DNA from: Hyphomicrobiales bacterium
Lineage (GTDB): Bacteria; Pseudomonadota; Alphaproteobacteria; Rhizobiales; Beijerinckiaceae
Length of the DNA stretch: 5,193 nt
Direction: 5' to 3'
Assembly (NCBI GenBank): GCA_003567055.1
Contig: PXAW01000633.1
Coordinates: 1-5,193, forward strand
The notes beneath the pieces were generated by a model. The model saw only the letters and a list, made by a program, of their open reading frames with translations. It did no database searches and had not been told where the DNA came from. Shown here in pieces: positions 1 through 5,193 of the stretch. Position 1 is the stretch's first letter. Every line of letters starts with the position of its first letter. The position numbers and the translations under genes are program-made.

Positions 1-710
1 CCGCGCCACGCATCAAGGGCTATCCCGTCGAGGCGATATTCGAAGTGGGCATGACGGAGTTCGACAACATCTTCGTCTATATGCCGCTCGAAGAGGCGCA
101 GGCCTATTTCAACCGCGCCGGCGATGTGAGCGTGATCGAGGTCTTCCTCGACGATGCCGATCGCGTCTTCCAGGCACGACAGGCGATCAATGCCGCCATT
201 GACCGCCCGATCCTCCTGACCGACTGGACGCAGCGCAACCGCACCTTCTTCGCCGCGCTCGAAGTCGAGCGCAACGTGATGTTCATCATCCTCACCCTGA
301 TCGTGCTGGTGGCGGCGCTGAATATCGTCTCCGGCCTGATCATGCTGGTGAAGGACAAATCGCACGACATCGCCATCCTGCGCACGATGGGCGCGACGCG
401 TGGGGCGATCATGCGCGTTTTCCTGATTACCGGGGCGTCGATCGGGATCGTGGGGACGATTGCCGGGCTGATCCTCGGCCTCGTCTTCACCTATAATATC
501 GAGGCGGTGCAGAACTTCTTCTCGTGGGTTCTGGGTCAGGACCTGTGGGATCCCACGGTGCGTTTCCTCTCGGATATTCCTGCCGAGATCGATCCCTCGG
601 AAGTCGTCGCGGTGCTGGTGATGGCCTTCGTGCTGTCGCTTCTGGCGACGCTCTATCCCTCATGGCGCGCGGCGCGGCTGGACCCGGTCCAGGCGCTGCG
701 CTACGGGTGA
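1..710 (+). CDS. lolC: Lipoprotein-releasing ABC transporter permease (LolC/LolE/LolF family), C-terminal part, 5' end outside window
   Basis: This is the membrane subunit of the Lol transporter, which lifts mature lipoproteins out of the inner membrane for delivery to LolA. The frame is open from base 3 at the window edge, so the start lies upstream. 235 residues are visible, against roughly 400-430 for the family. Residues 1 to about 90 are the end of the large periplasmic domain. Three hydrophobic segments follow at about 92-116, 137-164 and 200-219, the usual FtsX-type arrangement of the last three helices. The cytoplasmic loop after the first helix carries [11 protein letters not shown], the conserved coupling region that contacts the ATPase. 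The protein ends in the family-typical [18 protein letters not shown]. lolD follows 5 nt downstream, which confirms the assignment. Many alphaproteobacteria have a single hybrid permease (LolF), and this fragment cannot distinguish LolC, LolE and LolF. The family call is firm; the letter is not. Confidence 0.93.
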   Translation, partial: APRIKGYPVEAIFEVGMTEFDNIFVYMPLEEAQAYFNRAGDVSVIEVFLDDADRVFQARQAINAAIDRPILLTDWTQRNRTFFAALEVERNVMFIILTLIVLVAALNIVSGLIMLVKDKSHDIAILRTMGATRGAIMRVFLITGASIGIVGTIAGLILGLVFTYNIEAVQNFFSWVLGQDLWDPTVRFLSDIPAEIDPSEVVAVLVMAFVLSLLATLYPSWRAARLDPVQALRYG

Positions 711-712
711 TC
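706..712 (+). promoter_or_regulatory. Probable ribosome binding site of lolD, overlapping the permease stop codon
   Basis: GGTGATC matches the 3' part of the full anti-16S complement (AAGGAGGTGATC). When aligned, the usual GGAGG core would fall at 703-707, about 8 nt before the ATG at 716, which is a normal spacing. The site includes the permease stop codon TGA (708-710), so terminating ribosomes could reinitiate on lolD. This supports the ATG at 716 over the in-frame ATG at 728. No classical GGAGG core is present, so the site is only moderately supported. Confidence 0.45.
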
Positions 713-715
713 GCC

Positions 716-1432
716 ATGAATGAATCGATGTCAGAAGCACAACCCCGCGAAGACGTTCCCGCCCTCTATTGCTCCGCCGTCGAACGCCGCTATCCGCAGG
801 CGGACGGGGCGCTCGAAATCCTCACCGGCGCCGAATTCGCGATCTGGCCCGGCGAGATCGTCGCCCTGGTGGCGCCGTCGGGTACGGGCAAATCCACGCT
901 TCTGCACGTGGCCGGATTGCTCGAACGCCCCGATGGCGGCGAGGTGTTCATCGGCGGAGCGCCGACGGCGCATATGGATGATACCGGTCGCACCCGGCTG
1001 CGGCGCGAGGAGATCGGCTTCGTCTACCAGTTCCACCACCTGCTGCCGGAATTCTCGGCGCTGGAGAACGTGGTGATGCCGCAACTCATTCGCGGTCTGC
1101 CCAAGGCGGAAGCCCGCAAGCGCGCGCAGGAACTGCTCGAATTTCTCGGTCTCGGCCCGCGCGCCACGCATCGCCCCTCGGAGCTTTCCGGCGGAGAGCA
1201 GCAGCGCGTGGCGATCGCGCGCGCCGTGGCCAATGCGCCGCGCCTGCTTCTGGCCGACGAGCCGACCGGCAATCTTGATCCGCAGACGGCGGGGCACGTG
1301 TTCAACACGCTGGTTTCGCTGGTGCGCGCCACCGGCCTCGCCGCGCTGATCGCCACGCATAATGTCGAGATCGCATCGCGGATGGATCGCATCATCACCA
1401 TTGCCGACGGCAAGGTCGTCGACAAGGTCTGA
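716..1432 (+). CDS. lolD: Lipoprotein-releasing system ATP-binding protein LolD
   Basis: This is the cytoplasmic ATPase that powers lipoprotein release by the Lol transporter. The 238 residues are a complete single ABC domain of normal length for the family (about 225-240). The motifs appear in order: Walker [10 protein letters not shown] at 53-61, Q-loop Q105, ABC signature LSGGEQQR at 157-164, Walker B LLLADEP at 177-183 with catalytic E182, D-loop NLD at 186-188, and switch histidine H215. The [11 protein letters not shown] stretch after the P-loop and the [15 protein letters not shown] stretch after the Q-loop are typical of LolD rather than of other MacB-like ATPases. The first P-loop glycine is alanine (A53), a permitted variant. 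The frame is open upstream to 524, but that part lies inside the permease gene and is rejected. ATG 716 is chosen because it sits 5 nt after the permease stop; ATG 728 (start MSEA) is the alternative. The gene is almost certainly cotranscribed with the permease. Confidence 0.96.
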   Translation: MNESMSEAQPREDVPALYCSAVERRYPQADGALEILTGAEFAIWPGEIVALVAPSGTGKSTLLHVAGLLERPDGGEVFIGGAPTAHMDDTGRTRLRREEIGFVYQFHHLLPEFSALENVVMPQLIRGLPKAEARKRAQELLEFLGLGPRATHRPSELSGGEQQRVAIARAVANAPRLLLADEPTGNLDPQTAGHVFNTLVSLVRATGLAALIATHNVEIASRMDRIITIADGKVVDKV

Positions 1433-1448
1433 GCGCGAAGCTGCGCCG

Positions 1449-2237
1449 TCAGGTCAGGTTCAGATCGACCGAGACCGGTACGTGGTCCGAGGGTTTCTCC
1501 CAGCCGCGCACATGTTTGTGGATCGCAGCCCCCGCGAGGCGGTCGGCGGCGCGGGGCGAGAGCAGCAGGTGATCGATGCGGATGCCGTTATTGCGCTGCC
1601 AGGCGCCGGCCTGGTAATCCCAGAAGGTGTAGAGGCCGTCGGCATCGTCGCAGGCGCGCAGGGCATCGGTGAGGCCGAGCGCCTCGAGCGCGCGCCAGCG
1701 GGCGCGGGTTTCAGGCTGGAACAGCGCGTCGTTCACCCAGGCTTGGGGCTTTGCCGCATCGCGCGGCTCGGGGATCACGTTGTAATCGCCGGCGAGCACG
1801 AAGATTTCCTCGTCGGCGAGAAGGCCGCGCGCATGCGCGATCAGGCGATCCATCCAGGCGAGCTTGTAGGGGAATTTCCTGTCGTCATCGATCGGGTTGC
1901 CGTTGGGCAGGTAGATCGAGGCGACGCGTACAGCCTCGCCGTCGCGGGAAATCACGGCTTCGATGTAGCGCGCGTGCTCGTCGGAATCATCGCCCGGCAG
2001 GCCGGTGCGCACATCCTCGATCGGATGGCGCGAGAGGATGGCGACGCCGTTATAGGCTTTCTGTCCGTGCACGGCAAGGTTGTATCCGGCATCCTCGATA
2101 GCGCCCGCCGGGACGTTCTCCTGCGTCGTCTTCAACTCCTGAAGGCACAGCACATCCGGCTTCGCTTCCGCAAGGAAGGCCAGCAGGTGATCCTGGCGCT
2201 GGCGGATCGAATTGACGTTCCAGGTGGCGATACGCAT
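1449..2237 (-). CDS. xthA: Exodeoxyribonuclease III (AP endonuclease, EEP family)
   Basis: The enzyme cleaves DNA 5' to abasic sites and acts as a 3'-5' exonuclease/3'-phosphodiesterase on double-stranded DNA in base excision repair. The 262 residues cover the whole endonuclease/exonuclease/phosphatase fold, close to the 268 of E. coli XthA. Visible active-site residues are N7 in ATWNVNS, metal ligand E34 in LCLQELK, Y109 in SIYLPNGN, D151 and N153 in AGDYNV, D222 in IRIDHLL, and the catalytic D251-H252 pair in KPSDHVPV. Numbering up to N153 appears to match the E. coli enzyme directly. The start is firm because MRIATWNVNS is the canonical N-terminus. The Shine-Dalgarno sequence is weak (an AAAGA stretch about 8 nt upstream), so translation may depend partly on coupling to the CoA-binding gene 38 nt upstream. 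The stop lies 16 nt from the convergent lolD stop. No damage to the frame is seen. Confidence 0.96.
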   Translation of the reverse strand: MRIATWNVNSIRQRQDHLLAFLAEAKPDVLCLQELKTTQENVPAGAIEDAGYNLAVHGQKAYNGVAILSRHPIEDVRTGLPGDDSDEHARYIEAVISRDGEAVRVASIYLPNGNPIDDDRKFPYKLAWMDRLIAHARGLLADEEIFVLAGDYNVIPEPRDAAKPQAWVNDALFQPETRARWRALEALGLTDALRACDDADGLYTFWDYQAGAWQRNNGIRIDHLLLSPRAADRLAGAAIHKHVRGWEKPSDHVPVSVDLNLT

Positions 2238-2275
2238 CGTGCTTGATCTTTCGAACGAACTTGCGGGGAGGGGGC

Positions 2276-2836
2276 TCAGCGACGCCCGCCGCCATAGGGG
2301 TTGGGGCCGAGGGTGAGCTTCTGGAAGCCCTTGGCGGCAAGTGTCGGCTTCTTGGCCGAGAGCACCCGCGAATTGATGCCCTGCCAGGCGATTTCGCCTG
2401 AAAGGCGGCCATATTCGATCTTCGGGCAGCGGTTCATCACCACGGTCAGGCCCCGCGCTTCCGCGCGCGCTGCCGCCTCGTCGTCGCGCACCGAGAGCTG
2501 CATCCAGATCACCTTCGGCAGCGGATCGAGCGCGAGCGCCTCGTCGACGATCGGGCCCGCAGCGGCGGAATTTCGGAAGATCTCGACCATGTCGAGGGGG
2601 CGGGGGATATCGGCGAGCGTACCGTAGACGGGCAGGCCGAGAATCTCGGTTCCCGCCAGCCCGGGATTGACCGGGATCACGTCGAAATCGCGTTCCTTGA
2701 GATACTTGATCACGATCCAGCTCGGGCGCGCCGGATTGGCCGAGGCGCCGACGATCGCGATCGTGCGTGTCTGCTGGAGGATGCTCCGGATATGCGCATC
2801 CGGATACTGATCATGGACTATCGCCGCCTGTGTCAT
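2276..2836 (-). CDS. CoA-binding protein (Rossmann fold, YccU-like)
   Basis: This is a small soluble CoA_binding_2-type protein whose fold resembles the nucleotide-binding domain of succinyl-CoA synthetase alpha. Its cellular role is not established. Of its 186 residues, about 23-140 form the Rossmann domain. The first strand and phosphate-binding loop are TIAIVGASANPARPS (25-39). VIPVNPGLAG (53-62) and DMVEIFRNS (82-90) follow, then KVIWMQLSVRDDEA (108-121) and VVMNRCPKIEYGRLSGEI (132-149). Residues from about 150 on are a basic, Gly/Pro-rich tail (ending NPYGGGRR) that E. coli YccU, at about 137 residues, lacks as I recall it. Such tails seem common in alphaproteobacterial relatives. No catalytic histidine region or grasp domain of an acyl-CoA synthetase is present, so this is not a ligase subunit. 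The start is backed by a strong Shine-Dalgarno sequence. The gene sits 98 nt after mfd and 38 nt before xthA, probably in the same transcription unit. Confidence 0.9.
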   Translation of the reverse strand: MTQAAIVHDQYPDAHIRSILQQTRTIAIVGASANPARPSWIVIKYLKERDFDVIPVNPGLAGTEILGLPVYGTLADIPRPLDMVEIFRNSAAAGPIVDEALALDPLPKVIWMQLSVRDDEAAARAEARGLTVVMNRCPKIEYGRLSGEIAWQGINSRVLSAKKPTLAAKGFQKLTLGPNPYGGGRR

Positions 2837-2841
2837 GCCGT

Positions 2842-2847
2842 CTCCTC
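2842..2847 (-). promoter_or_regulatory. Strong ribosome binding site of the CoA-binding protein gene
   Basis: On the minus strand GAGGAG lies 5 nt before the ATG at 2836-2834. It is the best Shine-Dalgarno sequence in the window and fixes the start. It begins only 3 nt after the right-hand foot of the nested inverted repeat at 2851-2907, so structure in the transcript would leave this site just outside the stem. Confidence 0.75.
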
Positions 2848-2850
2848 GTA

Positions 2851-2907
2851 TCCCGATTGTCGCGCCGGCACATGGTTACGCCGCCACGGCGTCCGGTGCA
2901 ATCGGGA
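2851..2907. repeat. Nested inverted repeat between mfd and the CoA-binding protein gene
   Basis: A perfect 9-bp outer arm TCCCGATTG (2851-2859) pairs with CAATCGGGA (2899-2907). Inside it CCGG (2865-2868) can pair with CCGG (2893-2896). An apical hairpin ACGCCG-CCA-CGGCGT (2878-2892) has a perfect 6-bp stem and a 3-nt loop. The element lies 27 nt after the mfd stop on the minus strand and ends just before the Shine-Dalgarno sequence of the next gene. There is no T-run after it on the minus strand, so it is not a canonical intrinsic terminator. It could be a weak terminator/attenuator, an RNA-processing or stabilising stem, or a dispersed palindromic repeat. The pairing is seen directly; any function is inference. 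Confidence 0.6.
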
Positions 2908-2934
2908 AGGGCGCGGGGGCGGGATGGAAGGCGA

Positions 2935-5193
2935 TCACGCCGCCCTCTTGCCCTCGGCGATCTTCACCAGTTCCCGCAGGATGTTGCGGGTGGTCTTCAG
3001 GCGGCGGTCGATATCGGCGACGTCGCGCATGAAGACGATCTTCATGTCGGCGCGCACCTTTGCCGTCGGGCCCTGATCGGCGACATAGGCGACGAGGCCG
3101 GCCGGATCGGCGAAGGAATTGTCGCGGAAGGAGACGGTGATGCCCTTGGCTCCGCCCTCGACCTTCTCGACATTGGCGCGCCGGCACAGCACCTTGATCT
3201 GCATGACCTGCAGGAGCTGATCGACCTCCGAAGGCTTCTCGCCGAAGCGGTCGACCATCTCGATGCCGAATTCCGCGATGGCGCTCTCATCCTCCATGCC
3301 GGCGAGGCGGCGGTAGAGGTCGAGGCGCAATTGCAGGTCGGGGACGTAATTCTCCGGGATCATCACCGGCGCGCCGATGGCGATGGTGGGCGACCACTGG
3401 TCCTCCATCACCTCGCCCTTGCCCTCCTTGAGCTGGGAGACAGCCTCTTCCAGCATCTGCTGATAGAGCTCGTAGCCCACCTCGCGGATATGGCCGGACT
3501 GCTCCTCGCCGAGCAGATTGCCGGCGCCGCGAATGTCGAGATCGTGGCTCGCAAGCTGGAAGCCCGCGCCCAGCGTATCGAGCGATTGCAGCACCTTGAG
3601 ACGGCGCTCCGCCTGCGGCGTGAGGGTGCGGTTCTCCGGGATCGTGAACAGCGCATAGGCACGCGTTTTCGAGCGCCCGACGCGCCCGCGCAGCTGGTAG
3701 AGCTGGGAGAGGCCGAACATGTCGGCGCGGTGCACGATCAGCGTGTTGGCGGTGGGGATGTCGAGGCCGGATTCGACGATGGTGGTGGAGAGCAGCACAT
3801 CGAACTTGCCCTCGTAGAACCCCGTCATCACGTCCTCGAGCTGGCCCGCAGCCATCTGGCCATGGGCGACCGCGACCTTCACCTCGGGGATCTCGCGATC
3901 GAGGAAGGCCTTGACCTCGGTCAGATCCTCGATGCGCGGCGCCACGTAGAACGCCTGGCCGCCGCGATAGCGCTCGCGCAGGAGCGCCTCGCGGATCGCC
4001 AGCGGATCGAAGGGCGTGACGAAGGTGCGCACGGCCAGCCGATCGACCGGCGGCGTCGCGATCAGCGAGAGTTCACGCACCCCGGTGAGGGCGAGTTGGA
4101 GCGTGCGCGGGATCGGCGTGGCCGAGAGCGTGAGCACATGCACCTCGGCGCGCAACTCCTTGAGGCGCTCCTTGTGATTGACGCCGAAATGCTGCTCTTC
4201 ATCCACGATGATCAGGCCGAGATCGCGGAACTTCACCGTCTTGCCCAGAAGCGCATGGGTGCCCACGACAATATCGACGGTCCCATCGGCAATGCCCTCC
4301 TTGACCCGCTTGAGCTCGGCGGAATTGACGAAGCGCGAGGCCTGGCCGATCTGCACGGGCAGGCCCTTGAAGCGGTCCTCGAAGGTCTTGAAATGCTGGC
4401 GCGCGAGCAGCGTCGTCGGCACCACCACCGCGACCTGGCGCCCGGCCATGGCGCAGGCGAAGGCGGCGCGCAAAGCGACCTCGGTCTTGCCGAAACCGAC
4501 ATCGCCGCAGACGAGCCGGTCCATCGGGCGCCCGGAGGCGAGATCGTTCATCACCGCATCGATGGCATTGAGCTGGTCTTCGGTCTCCTCGAAGGGGAAG
4601 CGTGAGGCGAATTCGTCGTAGAGCCCTTCCTGCGGCGTGAGTTTGGGCGCCTCGCGCATGACGCGGGCGGCGGCGATCTTGATTAGCCCGTCCGCCATCT
4701 CGCGGATGCGCTTCTTCATCTTCGCCTTGCGCGCCTGCCAGGCGCCGCCGCCGAGCTTGTCGAGCTGAACCTCGGTATCCTCGGAGCCGTAGCGCGTCAG
4801 AAGCTCGATATTCTCCACCGGCAGGAACAGGCGGTCCCCCCCGGCATAATGGATCTCGAGGCAATCATGCGGCGCGCCGGCGGCCTCGATGGTCTTGAGC
4901 CCGATGAAGCGCCCGATGCCGTGATCGGCATGCACGATCACGTCGCCCGGGGTCAGCGCGGAGACTTCGGTGAGCACGTCCTGCGGCTTCTTGCCCCGGC
5001 GCCGGGCGCGCACGAGGCGATCACCGAGAATGTCCTGCTCGCCGATCACCGCGATATCGCGCGCCTCGAAGCCGGATTCGATGCCCCAGACCGCGAGGCC
5101 GATCTCGGTCCTGGAAAGCCCCTCCCCCTCGTCGAACCGGCGCAGCCCCTTGACGCGCTCCAGCCCGTGATCGGCCAGCACGTGTTCGAGCCG
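2935..5193 (-). CDS. mfd: Transcription-repair coupling factor Mfd, C-terminal part, 5' end outside window
   Basis: Mfd is an SF2 DNA translocase that pushes on stalled RNA polymerase, dislodges it and recruits UvrA for transcription-coupled nucleotide excision repair. The frame is open to the window edge; 752 residues are visible of the roughly 1150 usual. The UvrB-like N-terminal domains (about 400 residues) are off the edge. Numbering from the edge, the RNA polymerase interaction domain (CarD-like) spans about 79-135 with DVIVHADHGIGRF. The RecG-like translocase follows: Walker A GDVGFGKT (230-237), DEEQ box (331-334), SATPIPRT (357-364), VESGLDIP (473-480) and motif VI QLRGRVGR (500-507). 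The relay segment RGAGNLLGEEQSG is at 555-567. The C-terminal regulatory domain, about 605-752, includes PDLQLRLDLYRRLA and is complete, ending in KRAA. All motor motifs are intact. Mfd is separated from RecG by the CarD-like domain and this C-terminal domain. It is the first visible gene of the minus-strand group mfd, CoA-binding protein, xthA. Confidence 0.97.
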   Translation of the reverse strand, partial: RLEHVLADHGLERVKGLRRFDEGEGLSRTEIGLAVWGIESGFEARDIAVIGEQDILGDRLVRARRRGKKPQDVLTEVSALTPGDVIVHADHGIGRFIGLKTIEAAGAPHDCLEIHYAGGDRLFLPVENIELLTRYGSEDTEVQLDKLGGGAWQARKAKMKKRIREMADGLIKIAAARVMREAPKLTPQEGLYDEFASRFPFEETEDQLNAIDAVMNDLASGRPMDRLVCGDVGFGKTEVALRAAFACAMAGRQVAVVVPTTLLARQHFKTFEDRFKGLPVQIGQASRFVNSAELKRVKEGIADGTVDIVVGTHALLGKTVKFRDLGLIIVDEEQHFGVNHKERLKELRAEVHVLTLSATPIPRTLQLALTGVRELSLIATPPVDRLAVRTFVTPFDPLAIREALLRERYRGGQAFYVAPRIEDLTEVKAFLDREIPEVKVAVAHGQMAAGQLEDVMTGFYEGKFDVLLSTTIVESGLDIPTANTLIVHRADMFGLSQLYQLRGRVGRSKTRAYALFTIPENRTLTPQAERRLKVLQSLDTLGAGFQLASHDLDIRGAGNLLGEEQSGHIREVGYELYQQMLEEAVSQLKEGKGEVMEDQWSPTIAIGAPVMIPENYVPDLQLRLDLYRRLAGMEDESAIAEFGIEMVDRFGEKPSEVDQLLQVMQIKVLCRRANVEKVEGGAKGITVSFRDNSFADPAGLVAYVADQGPTAKVRADMKIVFMRDVADIDRRLKTTRNILRELVKIAEGKRAA

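Noticed and set aside
524..715. In-frame upstream extension of lolD
   Set aside because: It would overlap almost 190 nt of the permease gene. The ABC domain fits a start at 716, and the added residues (Gly/Arg/Ala-rich) resemble no LolD N-terminus.
768..775. Altered Walker A in LolD (Ala53 in place of the first Gly) as a sign of a defective ATPase
   Set aside because: The P-loop pattern permits Ala at this position, and all other ATPase motifs including Glu182 and His215 are intact. (Ala53 is encoded further downstream, near 872.)
1362..2246. A 294-codon plus-strand open frame covering xthA and the end of lolD
   Set aside because: It is antisense to xthA, which has every catalytic residue in place; no domain or ribosome binding site supports the plus-strand frame.
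2878..2901. Possible sigma-70 promoter on the minus strand (TTGCAC, 17 nt, TAACCA) before the CoA-binding gene
   Set aside because: The spacing is right, but only 3 of 6 and 2 of 6 positions match the consensus, and it lies inside the inverted repeat. Too weak to list.
2851..2907. Intrinsic terminator for mfd
   Set aside because: The stem structure is there, but no T-run follows on the minus strand (the next bases are TACGAGGAG), so it is listed as an inverted repeat only.
2767..4605. A 612-codon open frame on the plus strand, antisense to mfd and the start of the CoA-binding gene
   Set aside because: It lies opposite intact mfd, whose helicase motifs are all present. Its translation is rich in Ala, Arg, His, Asp, Leu and Gly with no recognisable domain, as expected from the complementary strand of a high-GC gene with strong third-position bias.

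Overview
The window is high-GC bacterial chromosome packed with conserved housekeeping genes. The protein sequences (LolD with an [12 protein letters not shown] P-loop, a CoA-binding protein with an extended C-terminus, the Mfd sequence) and the strong GC bias at third codon positions suggest an alphaproteobacterium, plausibly of the Hyphomicrobiales. This placement is from family resemblance only and no search was possible.

Left part, plus strand (1-1432): the 3' end of a lipoprotein-releasing permease gene (lolC/lolE/lolF type) is followed 5 nt later by lolD, its ATPase. The two products form the inner-membrane LolCDE-type (or LolDF-type) ABC transporter, which extracts mature lipoproteins from the inner membrane and hands them to LolA for transport to the outer membrane.

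Right part, minus strand (5193 down to 1449): the C-terminal two thirds of mfd (transcription-repair coupling factor), then a Rossmann-fold CoA-binding protein, then xthA (exodeoxyribonuclease III). The gaps are 98 and 38 nt and all three genes point the same way, so they may form one transcription unit. Mfd and ExoIII are both DNA-repair enzymes (transcription-coupled nucleotide excision repair and base excision/AP-site repair). The role of the CoA-binding protein between them is unknown.

The two groups converge, with the lolD and xthA stop codons separated by only 16 nt. No gene-free stretch exceeds 100 nt. The only non-coding structure that stands out is a nested inverted repeat between mfd and the CoA-binding gene. 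I see no mobile element, CRISPR array, RNA gene, prophage or novel defence system, and nothing here supports claiming a previously undescribed system.
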